A DNA stretch of 64,000 nt from Nymphalis io (Eukaryota > Arthropoda > Insecta > Lepidoptera > Nymphalidae), in contig NC_065910.1 of NCBI RefSeq assembly GCF_905147045.1, positions 6,820,001 to 6,884,000 of the forward strand. The letters run 5' to 3'. How positions within the stretch are numbered: the first letter of the stretch is position 1; every line of letters begins with the position of its first letter. The translations under genes were made by a program, and so were the position numbers. The notes beneath the pieces are model-generated. The model saw only the letters and a program-made list of their open reading frames with translations. It was not told the origin of the DNA and made no database searches. Shown one piece after another: positions 1 to 11,596 of the stretch.

Positions 1-191
1 CACGTAAAGCCGTTGCGCTTGAACTCTTTCCGGTCGTGTCGGATTGCCGTCCCATTGAATTATGAGAGCTAGGGAATAGAGAGTGCACCTGTGTTTGCGC
101 ACACACTTGTGCTCTATAATATCTCCAGCGTAGATGGCTAATCTCTCTTGAAATTGGCTGCCGTAGCCGAAATCGATCTGGAGGACATTTT
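1..191 (+). mobile_element. SINE family C, 3' part, cut by window edge
   Basis: The left edge lies inside a copy of the tRNA-headed SINE whose fullest copy is at 56407-56768. The shared blocks are the CTCTTTCCGGTC segment, the GGATTGCCGTCCCAT segment, the TGCGCACAC segment and the CTGGAGGA end. The tRNA-like head would lie left of the window. It has no coding role. Confidence 0.85.
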
Positions 192-221
192 GTATAAGTA
201 AAAAATAAAGTAACATTTTTG

Positions 222-411
222 AGAAGATGGGTTGAAGCTTATTCCACCACTCTGCTTCAATGCCGGTTCGATAGATACACGTGTGAAAGAATTTCATTCG
301 AAACACTACAGCATTCCCCACGATAATTTTAAACACAAATACCTGAAAATTAGTGGTGCTTGCGTGGGTAAGAACCGCAATCTTTAGTTAAGTTTCACGT
401 TTCACTCGGCC
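222..411 (-). mobile_element. SINE family B, minus copy
   Basis: The reverse complement matches the family copy at 41199-41506, including the pyrimidine-rich GCTTATTCCACCAC block and a worn tRNA-like head near 345-411. It lies head to head with the plus-strand copy at 445-626, so the two could pair as an inverted repeat. Confidence 0.75.
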
Positions 412-444
412 ATACAACTGCATATTATGTATAAGTAAATAAAT

Positions 445-626
445 AGAATCGGTGAAGGAAAACATCGTTAGGAAACCTGGGTATCTAATTTCAATGAAAT
501 TCTGCCACATATCTATTCCACCAACCCGCACTGGAGCAGTGTGGTGTGATAAGCTGTAAACCTTCTCCTCAAAAAGGGAGATGAGGCCTTTAGCCCAGCA
601 GTGGGACATTCACAGGCTGTTATGGA
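445..626 (+). mobile_element. SINE family B, 5'-truncated plus copy
   Basis: It retains the GGAAAACATCGT, TTCTGCCACAT, ATTCCACCAACCCGCA and CTTCTCCTCAAAAAGGGAG blocks and ends at GTGGGACATTCACAGGCTGT. The tRNA-like head is missing. Open frames crossing it on either strand are incidental. Confidence 0.85.
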
Positions 627-660
627 AACAAATGGAAAAATAAAATTACGCAACAAAATG

Positions 661-661
<1 letters not shown>

Positions 662-719
<58 letters not shown>
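662..719. repeat. (AT)n microsatellite
   Basis: A pure AT dinucleotide run of about 28 units follows directly after the family B SINE end. Tyrosine-isoleucine runs in frames crossing it are artefacts of the repeat. Confidence 0.97.
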
Positions 720-723
<4 letters not shown>

Positions 724-1631
724 AAAGAATACCTGACTGACATATTAACGCAAAGTCCAAACTACTGGCACTAGAATTTAGCACCATGAAAATTCGCATT
801 CAGTTTCCTTTTACATAGTAAGTGATGATAAGGGGATGTAATTTTATATGAAAATCCTTCATTTTTTAAGAAAGAGATGAATAGGTCCATGGAAATTCCA
901 AATTATGACGCGAGTGCTAGTGTATATAATATATATAGTCATAAATCAATAAAGGTATGTAGTTTAGACAAGCTGATCATTATATTATCAATAGCCATTT
1001 TCAGTATTGAAAAAACATCACAGTATCAGTGAAAGAGTTCTTAAAGATAAAAGTTACCCATCTTTCATATCAGAGCGTGATTTAAGCGTTATTCCTTATC
1101 AAAAACTTAATTAATTAAATAAATTAAAATTTAATGTGGTTTGTAATAAATTACAATAAAAATTCCAATTCAAATGTTTGCATATGTTCCCTTTGATTAT
1201 TATAAAAAAAAGTTTTAATTTCATTAGTTAAAGTAGCAAATTAATTTAAATTAGTCATTTAAGAATCACGCATATGAATTAATAAGCGTGCAGCACTTAT
1301 TAAATTTTTCATTTATGTACTCATATAAATTGCTTTTTTCTATATTATTTAATTAATTATAGAAATACGTAATTGCGTCAAGTTATAAAATATTCATTTG
1401 TTGCTATGCAATAAAAAAACATCAATCGTGATCAATTTGATCTGCTCTGTCGAAAAACGGAGCCATTTCTAATTAAAAATAAACATGAAAAATCCTAAAA
1501 GCAAATCTGTTAGAAATATAAAATATTTTTAATATATATCGCGTTTTCATTTCATAGTTTTCCACTACATTTCAAACTTATTCTCTAAGCATTATAGTCA
1601 CGTATGTTGACAATCAGGTTCTCTTATATAC
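720..1631. other. AT-rich, no recognised feature
   Basis: I see no open frame with coding character, no repeat family and no splice-flanked block. Short A or T runs only. Confidence 0.6.
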
Positions 1632-1642
1632 GAGTATCTAAG

Positions 1643-2158
1643 TTTTTTTTTTTTAATCTTTATTTAAGAGGGGTTTGGTCACCGAGTGATCATGCCACCC
1701 CTATAGGAATAACTAAACATCAGTTTACAAAATCAACCTATAAATAACAAAAATTAAATAATTCTATGTCTTAATCCTACTTGTACTACTCTATATACAT
1801 ACATTTTAGCCTGATCCGAGACAGGATAGGCAAGTATGCTGTTAAAAGCTCCCATATCTAATAAATTAATATTAAATCTTATTAATAAAATATTTCTTTC
1901 TGCTTCATTTCGGACACATTCTGCTAATATATGGTATACATCCTCATTCTTATGGCATTCTGCACAAGCAGATGACACCGCTTTACCAATTAAGAAGGCA
2001 AAACTATTCAGTGGAATGTGCCCGGAGCGAAGCCGCAAGGCTGTTACAATTTCAGACCAACTCATATTGGCACCAATAAACCAAGGTTTGCGACTTAAGT
2101 CTGGCTGTATTGTTTTGTACCATATCCCTTTTGTCGCAGCTCTCATGTCAAAGTATAT
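1643..2158 (-). mobile_element. 5'-truncated non-LTR retrotransposon (LINE) with TSD
   Basis: On the minus strand a 130-codon open frame (2146 down to 1754) encodes the C-terminal part of a LINE polyprotein. It has the segment LRLRSGHIPLNSF and a zinc-knuckle-like CAECHKNEDVYHILAEC (Cys-x2-Cys-x7-His-x4-Cys spacing), as found after the reverse transcriptase in R1/I/jockey-type elements. The sequence ends in a 3' A tail, seen as the T run at 1643-1654. A near-perfect duplication, GAGTATCTAAGT at 1632-1643 and GAGTATTTAAGT at 2159-2170, flanks the insertion and supports target-primed reverse transcription with 5' truncation. The reverse transcriptase and endonuclease are absent, so it cannot move. 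The exact clade is uncertain. Confidence 0.8.
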
Positions 2159-2254
2159 GAGTATTTAAGTATTACAATATTTATTTCGTATACTTGATAT
2201 AAGTCTATATATGAAATTTGACGTTGCAATATCTGCTTACAAAATTCTGTCACT

Positions 2255-2465
2255 TGGTGGTAGGGTTTTGTGCATGCTCGTCTGGGTAAGCAATATCCAC
2301 TTATTAGATATTTTACCACAAAACAACATACTTAGTATTGTTGTGTTCTGGTTTAGAGAATGAGTCAATGCAGTAACAACCGCAATATATATTAAATTTG
2401 GTATTTAAGGATTGATTATGTTCTCAAGTGGGTTATATGCACGTCTGTCTTCCATTTTTTATAAA
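2255..2465 (+). mobile_element. SINE family A, internally deleted plus copy
   Basis: The head GGTGGTAGGGTTTTGTGC and the following CTCGTCTGGGTAAG are clear. The middle has a deletion near 2370-2420. The tail retains a diverged form of the terminal ATATGCTCGTCCGCCT block. Confidence 0.8.
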
Positions 2466-2587
2466 ATAATCACCATGTCACAGCTTCAACAATAACTCTA
2501 CTATAAATCAAAGGATTTGTTTGCAATAAATCATATAAAGTGGTTTTGTAATAAGTATATATTATATTTTAATTAGTTAAATAGAAA

Positions 2588-2715
2588 AATAATAATAATA
2601 TCCTGGAACATTATTCACACACGGCCATCTGATCCCAAACTAAGCAGAGCATGTACTATGAAAACTAGACAACTGATATACTACATATACTACTTTTCTT
2701 TTGTAAACACATAAA
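2588..2715 (-). mobile_element. SINE family D, 3' fragment
   Basis: The reverse complement carries the family D 3' block (TGCTTAGTTTGGGATCAGATG, GTGTGTGAATAATG, AGGATATTATTATT) seen complete at 15190-15466. The tRNA-like head is missing. Positions 2590-2600 hold the ATT-type tail. Confidence 0.8.
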
Positions 2716-3281
2716 AATCTGATAGTTATTTAGTTATAGAAACCAGCAAGTCATTCTCATTATCAACTTGATTTTCATTCAATCTCTTACAGGCAGTGTA
2801 GCCTTTCTGTTTATCTTAATGACTTAACGGTTTCAAGAACATTAAAGGAAAAATGCCAGAAAACTCATCAACAAGGTCTTTTAATAGCTCCAACGAATTT
2901 TGTTTTTGTGCTTCTCCTTTATCGATTTGAAGAGGAACTTTTCTAATATCTTTCATTTTTTCGGATTAACTTTTTAAGTACTGTAATAAAATAGACAGAT
3001 TGATTGTTGAAATGTTCTCAGTTTGTTGAACAAAATTTTAGTAAAACAAATGACCTGAAAAGATAAATTTAGGTTGAATTTTTGTTCGGAACTAATTCAT
3101 TTCATTTTTGATACTTTTTAAGCGTTGGACATTTATTATATTCAAGTTAGACTTTATTACGGTAAAATACTGTTATAAAATAAAAAGATTGGCCTTGAAA
3201 AATCGCTATATTTTTCTTAATTTTCACCAAAAGTTTGTATACGCTCACTTCGTCACTTCCGTTTTGATATATTATTGTACC
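2716..3281. other. AT-rich, no recognised feature
   Basis: Unique-looking sequence with a T-rich stretch near 2880-2960. The short frames at 3108-3362 on both strands run into the repeat that follows and show no domain. Confidence 0.5.
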
Positions 3282-3640
3282 AGCTGGGCCCGTGGTGAAA
3301 CCACCCGCGTATAACTTAAAAAAATCACTAAGAGTAGACTTACAATATTTCAGTATATACAATATTTTTAGTTTTATTTTTGTAGGATTTTAGTATTTAT
3401 TCAGCACGCACGCCAGAATGGCTCGCAAAGAGGAGATTTTTTTCCTACTTACGTGACACTTATTGTTATATTTTGGCAAATTTAATCAATAGCTGTATAA
3501 ATTATAGCATATATGTTACTCTGATGTATGAGCTATATTATTTTAAAGTTTAATTAAAATCCAATCAGTAGTTTTTGCGTGAAAGAGTAACAAACATCCA
3601 TACAAACATTCGCGTTTATAATATTAGTAGGATTCTCAAA
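3282..3640 (-). repeat. Interspersed lepidopteran repeat ending TAATATTATAAA (reverse)
   Basis: The right end reads TTTATAATATTAGTAGGATT, preceded by GTGAAAGAGTAACAAACATC, a terminus I recognise from many lepidopteran genomes. The left part contains the GC-rich motif CCCGTGGTGAAACCACCCGCG. The transposon class is not certain (possibly a non-autonomous DNA element). Related fragments lie at 15979, 38400, 49375, 50880 and 51691. Confidence 0.65.
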
Positions 3641-4300
3641 TAGATATACGTTAACAGATTACGAGACAGGACACTGTACAATGTACAATGAAAATGAGGG
3701 CAAAAGGATGAAAAAAAAAAAATTTAAGGCGCCAACAACTATTGGTTATGAAATCCACTATGACAAAAATTACTGGTACGATATAGATATGGCATTTTTA
3801 AGCCGCAACACATGATTCTAATCGACAATAAATACATTTATTGGAGGGAAGAGCTGAAATGGGCAAGTGAATTGAACACAACCGATGATTGCGAACAAAA
3901 ATGCTGGAAAATACCAGTATTTACGTGCTCATTAATTTCGTTCTTGTTGTTGGAGGAAAACACCGTAAGAAAATCTGTAAGGTGTTTCCTTAATGCCGCA
4001 GAAAAAGAACAAATATTTGGATGACTGACGACTTAAAATATCTTTCAGAAAATGACGCGAATAAAATTTTGCAGAAAGTGTCTAATTTTTCTATGCTAAT
4101 TACCTATATTTATATATATGTATTTCAATAATTACATTTAAAGAGACAAAAATTATATTGATAAAGAATTATTATGTTGATAAAATAAAAGAGGAAAAAA
4201 GTGCGACATTATTCAAAGCGCCCGCAGCAGTTAAACTCGTTACCTTTGTAAAGATAGATTTAACAGGGAAAAAATAAGGGGTAGAAGAAATAAAATATTT
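3641..4300. other. No recognised gene; 70-codon frame of unknown nature
   Basis: A 70-codon plus frame (3812-4024) starts MILIDNKYIYWREELKWASE and has three cysteines, but matches no family I know and has no splice or promoter support. I regard it as probably chance or an old mobile-element scrap. Poly-A at 3709-3721. Confidence 0.3.
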
Positions 4301-4307
4301 AGCTTAC

Positions 4308-4366
4308 CTTCACAAAGCGGCACAATCGGAGATGAAAATGTTAAAATAAAAACATCATTATAGATG
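4308..4366 (-). CDS. Weak candidate internal exon, unknown gene
   Basis: On the minus strand a 59-base block lies between an AG acceptor (4367-4368) and a strong GAAG|GTAAGC donor (4306-4307). Only one of its three frames is open; it reads IYNDVFILTFSSPIVPLCEG with one spare base at each side. The upstream polypyrimidine tract is weak. I do not recognise the peptide and found no partner exon in the window. A chance arrangement is quite possible. Confidence 0.2.
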
Positions 4367-4835
4367 CTTATCAGAAGCTTAAGATAAGTAAATATTTTGG
4401 TACAAGTACAAATTGGTCTGTTTAAACAGCGAAGTTGTGTCAATGTAAAATTTATCTCTTTCTTAATAATTGAGAAATGATACCGCAATTTCGCTTTGTG
4501 ATTTAAAATAGTCAACTATCTCTTAAAGTAATAGCCGAACATTGAATAATAGCCGACTGTCGACTTGAAGCCTTTCTCTTAAGGAAAAAGATTAAAAGTA
4601 TATTCCACGCTGCTACACTTCAGATTAATCAATCATGGAACTTCGTTTGTTTTATTATTTGTGCCTGTACTTACATGAAAACAGCCTGTAAAGGTACTAA
4701 CATTGATGTACTCTGATATATATTTTATTTTTCTGCCTCGTTGTTTCTGGACTCGAAAGATATAAGAAAGGATCCGAGTTCATTTTGGTGATTTCACGTG
4801 CCAAAAAAATAATATAAATAAATAAGAAGTGTCCT
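4367..4835. other. AT-rich, no recognised feature
   Basis: Apart from the minus-strand frame continuing upstream of the candidate exon, I see nothing repeat-like or coding-like. Confidence 0.5.
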
Positions 4836-5192
4836 TATAAGGCCACAATTTTTAAGATCTTGTCCCAAGTCCTGGATTCAAATCCTGAGATAGCCGATAA
4901 ACAGTTAGGTTTTCTGTCGAGAAATTCTCACTATGAACCTGATCGGAAGTTGGCAGTGCTTAACCCCTATGCCCGTTAAGATTTAATTTATACTGCAAGC
5001 TGCGCCTGTAATCTTCCCGGTTAGATTTTCTGTCCCGTGTGATTATGAAAGTGAGAGAATAGTGCGCGCAAAAACAAGAGCAGAGGGCACTTATGCACTA
5101 TAATAATCGCGCAGTTGCTGGCCAAGTTGCTTGCTGCGCGATCTCTCTTGAGAATCGCTGTCGTAGCCCAAGTCTGTTAGGAGAGAATCATC
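4836..5192 (+). mobile_element. SINE family C, old diverged plus copy
   Basis: A worn tRNA-like head with a B-box-like GGATTCAAATCC (4874-4885) is followed by TCTGTCGAGAAATTCTCA, a diverged CCGGTTAGAT block, TGCACTATAATAATC and ATCTCTCTTGAGAATCGCTG. The order matches the copy at 56407-56768 with many substitutions. Confidence 0.75.
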
Positions 5193-6524
5193 TAGCGTTA
5201 TTATTTTCTAAAGTTTATCCTTTGGTGACAATTAGTATGTGTCTAAGAGCTCTAAGACCCGAGTTTGTTGTATTTTTATAAAACCTTTTCTAGCAAGAAT
5301 TATACAGTAAAATATAAATACATATATAATTAATAAATAGATAGATAAAAAACAAACTCGTGGGATTTCATACATTTTTAAACGAAATAGTTTCGTTCTA
5401 TACCGCACCAAATGATTGAATTTTCCAAAATATCGAACACGTTATGAGTGAAAAATATTTAAATTAATAACGTTATGTTGTAACTTTGATATAACGTATA
5501 CGAAATAAATTATATTATAGCGAAAAAGCCTTGACTTGCAAATTTAATGTATTTGGAATATTATTATTCGGAAAACCCGAAACAAGGCCTTAGATAGCAA
5601 TTTCAAATATGTCGACCGAAATAATGTGATTAAGGATCACCGTCCACCAAATATAAATAGATATAAATTATAATACCACATTATTTATAAGTACGCCGTA
5701 AATTTGAGCGTATTCGTCAATTTAATTTCAAATTTAGATCAAGCTGGCTTTTTTTATCTAAAAAAATTACGTTTAACATCTACGAAAATTTACATGATTT
5801 TGGAAAAATGTTTGTTATAGATGTTGGTTTCAGATTTAAATTATTTTTAAAATACAACCTATTTGTATGTTACCTAAGCTAGCAACACTAATATTCATTA
5901 AAATATACATGTTCATCCATATAAACATTTGAGAAGCTTTAACATTTACTAGAAAGATGAAAATTTACGATTCAAAAACTGCTTGTTTTTACATGTATTT
6001 TTTTATCCGTTTTATCTTCGAATGAACAACATTTTTGTACATCATTTATAAATATTGACCTAATAAAACTAAACTTGAACATAATATATGAAGCTATATA
6101 CAAATATAGCGTCAGGTGAATATGGCGTTAGGCCTAACTAACAAATACAACATTATGGACGAGGTCTTATAATTGAGTCATTAAACATTCTGTGAAAATG
6201 TAATATGTCGTCATACATGAAAATATTTTTTATGAAAAATATTTTACAAAACAACTTTAATATTATATAGTAATCAGCAAGAAGCAATCGATAAAAATAT
6301 TTAATGAGTAAAAAATATTATTGGACGGTCAAATTGCAACATATGTACATATTTTTTATAGTGAATATGAAGTGACAATAAAATTATAATCAAAATCAAT
6401 CAATAAAACGCGTGTTTGTTTGACCAAGAATAATAAAACGGAACTGCACGGACTTTAACAAATTAATAATAAATGTATCAATCTTTTATATTGTATGGGT
6501 ATATATGCGTTGGGAGGAGCACAG
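5193..6524. other. AT-rich unique sequence, no feature
   Basis: About 1.3 kb of strongly AT-rich DNA. I see no open frame with coding character, no SINE or LINE segment and no tandem repeat. Confidence 0.6.
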
Positions 6525-6754
6525 TTACACACTACAACAGTCTTTAACTGTCCCTCTGCTAGACGGGCCTCTTCTTCGGTTGAGCATACACGCTGCTACA
6601 ATGCGGTTTGATGACTTTCACCAGGTTTTCTCACGACATCTTTCTTCTCCTACTCATCGGGCACGAGATAAATTTCTGAAATAACAACTTTCAGACCGGG
6701 TTCACAATCTTCGGCTATGACTCAAGTTCTCCAACCACTGATCCATCTCGGCAC
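6525..6754 (-). mobile_element. SINE family B, old minus copy
   Basis: The reverse complement gives the family order: worn head (6690-6754, with the remnant CCGAGATGG at its end), ATCTCGTGCCCGATGAG, GTGAGAAAACCTGGTG, ATTGTAGCAGCGTG and CCGAAGAAGAGGCCCG. It is heavily diverged, so it is probably an old insertion. Confidence 0.65.
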
Positions 6755-7300
6755 ACATATTCATAAATATTAATATTTATACGAAACTTTAAAATATGCC
6801 TGTATTTTTCAACATTAATTCTTCTTACAAAAATGCTAATTTCAAACCGAAATTTGCACAACAAAATAAATTAAAATTACCATATACTTAACATTTCAAT
6901 CAAAATTATTAAGTGAAATTGGCCAATTTATGTCAGAACGTATATCAATTTACTAAATAAATGTTTTTATGTGAAATTAATTTTTTTGTTCGTAATTCAC
7001 ACGTCTATTTCAAACTAGAAATCCACATAACTGCCGATTTATATGTATTTCGTTAATTATTATAATTATTAGTGGTACAAAATTTTTGTAGTAAATTTGT
7101 GGTTAAATAATTGAGACATTAAATGAGAGTTTTATTTTGTATATACTTGAATTTTCAAAAATTTGAAGATTATGATTATTATTGTGATTATCATTATGAC
7201 TATTATTTTATGATAATCGAAACTATAATTTTTATAACATTACAAGCTTGCGGTGATGAGGTCTGCTTGACCCATTTCACTCACGGCGGGCATACTCAGG
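6755..7300. other. AT-rich, imperfect trinucleotide-like patch
   Basis: Contains an imperfect TGATTATTATTGTGATTATCAT-type low-complexity patch at 7171-7210. Nothing else is recognised. Confidence 0.5.
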
Positions 7301-7592
7301 GAAAATAGCCATCTGCTCTATACATATTACAGGACACAAGTGTGTGAGCAAACGCAAGTGCACTATGTTCCCTCAATCTCATAATCTGTGGGACGACATA
7401 TCCGATGCGATCAGAAAGAGGCAAGACTTTAATGGCTTTATAACCAAATATTACCAAATACCTGACTCCGGGATAATCCTGAGAATTTTACGACGAAAAA
7501 ATTTAATATTTTTTACTGGCTCGACCTGAATTTTGAAATTGGGATCTCGGGATCTGAAGCCTGACAAACTAGCCACTAGGCTAAGCTTTCGA
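7301..7592 (-). mobile_element. SINE family C, diverged minus copy
   Basis: The reverse complement starts with a tRNA-like TAGTGGCTAGTTTGTCAGGC (ending near 7592) and includes CAGGTCGAGCCAGTAAAAAA, the CTCAGGATTATCCCGGAG block, CAGATTATGAGATTGAGGGA and CACTTGCGTTTGCTCACACA. The 61-codon plus frame within it is incidental. Confidence 0.75.
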
Positions 7593-8145
7593 TAAATAAT
7601 GTATTAAGCTACATCACTCAATCGTTATAATAATTATAGTAAAGTAAAATTTAATTATGAGTTCATTATACAATTTGACATTATTACATTAATATTACAT
7701 TATTTTTGCGTCAAACGAAAGTCGACTGGAGTAAAAATTGTAACTTATTATGAAGATGATACAAGTATGTATACCAAATACCCAAGCATTTTTCTTAAAA
7801 AATACAGTTGAATTTTGGCTACATTAAAACGCGGACATTTACTTCCAAATGAAAAGTTAACAAATTAATCATATTTCCAGTTATTCAAGCGCTTCAGAGC
7901 TTTTGTGAGTTATTGTTTTTATTACATTTGCACACGCCTAACTGTGTAAGCTTGTCTGTTGTATTGTACAACAGGGTAGCGTAATAATGTGATTATGTTG
8001 TATCTTTATTAAAATACCTGTTAAATGCGCCTTTGCGTAAACAAACATTAATTGAATTATCTTCTGAACTATTTTTTAATCTGGAAATTATCTTCTAAAA
8101 TCATATTATTATGTCATATACAATTAAATTCAACAATTATATTTA
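7593..8145. other. AT-rich, no recognised feature
   Basis: No coding or repeat signal seen. A short TGTATTGTACAACAGG inverted motif near 7960 has no clear meaning. Confidence 0.5.
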
Positions 8146-8353
8146 GTTTTTTTCTTTTGTGGAATAGTTAGGCGGATGAGCAAATGGGCCACCTGATGAT
8201 AAATGGTCACCACCGCCCATAGACATTGGCATTGTAAGAAATTTTAACCATCGCTTATATCTGAATTAAGATGCTATGTCCCTTGTGCCTGTAATTGCAC
8301 TGGCTCACTCACACTTCAAACCGGGACACAACAATACCAAGTACTGCTGTAAA
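8146..8353 (-). mobile_element. SINE family A, minus copy lacking its head
   Basis: From the T-rich 3' tail side it reads GGGCCACCTGATGATAAATG, CATAGACATTGGCATTGTAA and CTGGCTCACTCAC, and stops after ACAATACCAAGTACTGCTGT. The last ~80 bases, which hold the head, are missing. Confidence 0.9.
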
Positions 8354-9789
8354 ACTGATAAACTGCCTCTAATCAAACAGCTATTCTTTGCTAAATTTTT
8401 TAAAATTGATTTCTGCCTTTATGTCATATAATATTATTCAAAAAACCTAATTAGTTTTCGAATAATATCAATACATTTCACTTCAGAAAAATTATACAGC
8501 CTTATTAAAAACAACTTTTATATAATCAGAATTAGTATTGACAAAGTAATTTTGTATGTTCTTGACGTCAACTGTTTTTGACAGTTTCATTTATCAGAAC
8601 AACGTTATAGATTTTTATCGGCTCCAGACTTCATCAAAGGCAATTAATGAACGGACAGAAGGTTGCTTCGCTAAGCCAAGACTATTGAAAGACTAATATA
8701 TAAGTAACCGTTAAATCTTACTTGAGTTTCGTTGCGTTACAGCTAAATATATCGTGTCTCATAGAAACAGAAACTGGTTTTGTGATAAAAATGAAATATA
8801 ATTTTTTCTCGATCGGATTTGAGCCCTTTATATGCAGAGGATAACTTTGAAAGATAAGGGTCGCTGAGGAACCTGGTTTTGGGGATTACTATCCACTTAT
8901 ATCTCGTGCGGTGATTGATTTTGAGACGGATTTTAAGGATTTTTGCTTTCTAGACTAGTTTTCATATTGGATTAGAATTTCTACTATCTGGCGCCTGTTC
9001 TTTTGAATACGCTGATCACGTGACATTTATGTTTATTTACATTTTCACGTAAAAAAGTAATATCGTTACTATGTTCTTAACAATAATTAAAATTTATTTT
9101 ATTTTTGATGTGCATAATTCAGGCTCAGTACTCGGTACTCGGTACACGGCTACCTGAGACTTCGAGCGTCAGATGACATCAGCTTAAGATTTGTTATTGA
9201 AAATGCGTTAATGTGCGCGTGAGTTCAGTACACGATAGGGGCTAGCTAAGATTGAGAGCTCATATGTTTACACATTATACAATTACTGTGAATACCACGA
9301 TGGCACACCCACAATTTTTTTTTTGTTTTCTGAGCATAACAATCTGGTAGCCTGTTTACCTACATACACTAACTAAAAAACTAAGCCATCTCGGAATATG
9401 GAATATTAAAATTTTTTAAAGAATAATTCATAAGAATAATAAAATAATAATAAAAAAAATTAACCGTTGCCAATAAAAAAAAATACTATATTAAGATCAC
9501 GTAATTACGAGTATACAATATTCAAACATCGCTAAAGAGGACAGTGCCTCTGGCGCAGTGCCCTCTACTGTCTTCAAAATTACGCTCGCTACGTGACCCG
9601 TTTGTGATAATCTTGACGCGTGTCAATTTTTTTCTATCAAAATTTTCATGAAACAATCTACAATAGAATCGATTGTGGTGTTTTGTATAACGTAAAACGT
9701 CCATATATATAAAACAAGGTTCTCGAAGGATTTTCTATGACATTTTATGTTGATATTAATCTGAACGCACCTTTATATTTACTAATATT
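8354..9789. other. Mostly unique; small GC-richer patches
   Basis: Two less AT-rich patches stand out: 9127-9260, with a short CTCGGTA repetition, and 9530-9610, which carries a 60-codon minus frame (9704-9522) of unknown nature and no domain. I see no splice-flanked block or repeat family. Confidence 0.45.
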
Positions 9790-9799
9790 ATAAATAAGA

Positions 9800-11586
9800 T
9801 AAGTTCGTTATGCTAGAGATGCTTGGTATCAGTGCAAGTGTGATTTTGTGGAGGACCTTTATGCTAAACATGATGCATTTAACCTGCATAAGGAAATAAA
9901 ATCTTTGGTAGGACACAAAAAGACCACTCATCAACTTACGGACGAAAATAATATTCCCATATTAGATATATCAGGAAAAATACATCTATGGGAACAATAC
10001 ATTTCATCAATGTTTGCCGACGATTTTCGAAGCATAGCGGTAAATTTTGATTCAAATGAGGGATATCCTATCCTGAAAAATGAAGTCACTAACGCTCTTA
10101 AAAAAGCTAAAACGGGAAAATCAACCGGACCGGAAAATGTTCACATAGAGGTACTCAAACTTATTGAAGACAAAAATTCCTGGTTAAATTCTTTAACTTG
10201 GTAATCGACTCTGGCCACTTACCCAAAGACTGGCTAACCTTAACTTTTATTACGCTTCCTAAGAAGACCAACGCAAGAAGGTGCGAAGAGTTTCGAACAA
10301 TTAGCCTTATGAGCCAAGTATTGAAACTATTTCTGAATATCATCCACGAGCGAATAAGAGCTAAATGTGACGAACATCGCGCAGATAGTCAGTTTGGCTT
10401 TCGAATAGGAGTGGGCACGAGAGAGGCTCTTTTTGCAATGCAGGTTCTCGTACAAAAATGCAGAGACATGCAACAAGACGTTTTCCTTTGTTTCATCGAT
10501 TACGAAAAAGCCTTTGACAGAGTACTGCACGACCGTTTAATTGAAATATTACATAATTTTGGCTTAGATGACAAAGATGTACGTATTATCCAGAATCTGT
10601 ATCGGAACCAGAAGGCTACTGTACGAGTTGACAATGAGGAGACTGATGAGGTAGAAATAAAGAGAGAAGTCCGACAGGGCTGTATATTATCACCCACGCT
10701 ATTTAATTTGTACTCGGAACAAATAATAGCAGAAGCAATTGAAGGCCAAGAGTGTGGAGTCAAAATAAATGGCCGGTATATTAACAACATCAGATACGCT
10801 GACGATACAGTCCTAATAGCATCATCTCCTGAAGAGCTGCAATTAATTATGAGCCGTGTTAATGAGTGCAGTGAAAACGCTGGTCTGAGGATGAACCTAT
10901 CAAAAACGAAGATCATGGTGTTATCTAAACATAGCTTCGATGACATTGCTATCATTGTAGCAGACCAAAAAATTGAGAGGGTGCGCAAGTACAAATATCT
11001 GGGGACATGGCTTAATGACACCTGGAGCTGTGAACAGGAGGTAAAGACTCTCATCGAAATAGCTCGAAATGCCTTCTGCACGTTGAAAAAAGTACTCTGC
11101 AATCGCAGACTTAAGATCCCTGTGCGCATACGACTCCTACATTGTTACTTCTGGCCTATACTTCTTTATGGATGCGAGGCGTGGACAATTAAAGAAGACC
11201 TCAAAAAACGTATAGAAGCTTTCGAGATGTGGGCTTATAGACGTATGTTGGCTATTAGTTGCACTAAAAAGGTCTCGAACGTGGAAGTTCTGCGACGCGT
11301 CAACCAAAAACGGCAACTTTTGGAGACTGTCAAGAAGAGAAAAGTTGCATATCTCGGAAACGTGCTTAGGCATGAAAGATATGAACTTTTACAACTGATT
11401 ATGATGGAAAAAGTTGACGGAAGGAGAGCTGTTGGGCGCAGAAAAAAGTCTTGGCTGTGCAACGTCCGTGAATGGACGGGAATCGGGAGTGCTGCCGAAC
11501 TCTTTCGCCTCGCAAAGAACAAGAAGGAGTATTTAAAGCTGACTGACAACCTTCGCTAGTCGGAGTGGCACTCGAAGAAGAAGAAG
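9800..11586 (+). mobile_element. RTE-clade non-LTR retrotransposon, 5'-truncated, with TSD
   Basis: The element has lost its 5' endonuclease region. It retains the reverse transcriptase and the C-terminal domain, and ends after the stop codon in a short 3' UTR with a GAA-repeat tail (11575-11586). The 10-base sequence ATAAATAAGA occurs exactly at both edges (9790-9799 and 11587-11596) and is the likely target-site duplication, although it is AT-rich and so weaker proof than usual. A loose copy of the same 3' end is at 61200-61268. RTE elements of this type are abundant in butterflies such as Heliconius. Confidence 0.85.
9830..11559 (+). pseudogene. RTE reverse transcriptase, one frameshift, N-terminus missing
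   Basis: Two overlapping open frames cover one protein. The first (9848-10203) gives the region just before the reverse transcriptase; the second (open from before 10198 to the stop at 11559, about 453 residues) gives the catalytic part. They are joined by a one-base indel near 10171-10180. Motifs visible in order are: LPKKTNARRCEEFRTISL, QFGFRIGVGTREALF, motif A FIDYEKAFDRV with its catalytic aspartate (~10498), REVRQGCILSPTLFNLY, motif C IRYADDTVLIAS with the YADD box (~10795-10806), then KYLGTWLNDTW and the C-terminal LLYGCEAWTIKEDLKKRIEA region typical of RTE-like proteins. The upstream AP endonuclease is absent, so the copy is dead, but the single frameshift in 1.7 kb indicates a fairly young insertion. 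An A at 10198 is not a real start; the frame simply continues from upstream. Confidence 0.9.
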
Positions 11587-11596
11587 ATAAATAAGA

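Noticed and set aside
513..743. Minus frame rich in Tyr-Ile
   Set aside because: It is the (AT)n microsatellite translated, joined to a SINE.
10500..11129. 209-codon minus frame
   Set aside because: Antisense shadow of the RTE reverse transcriptase on the plus strand.
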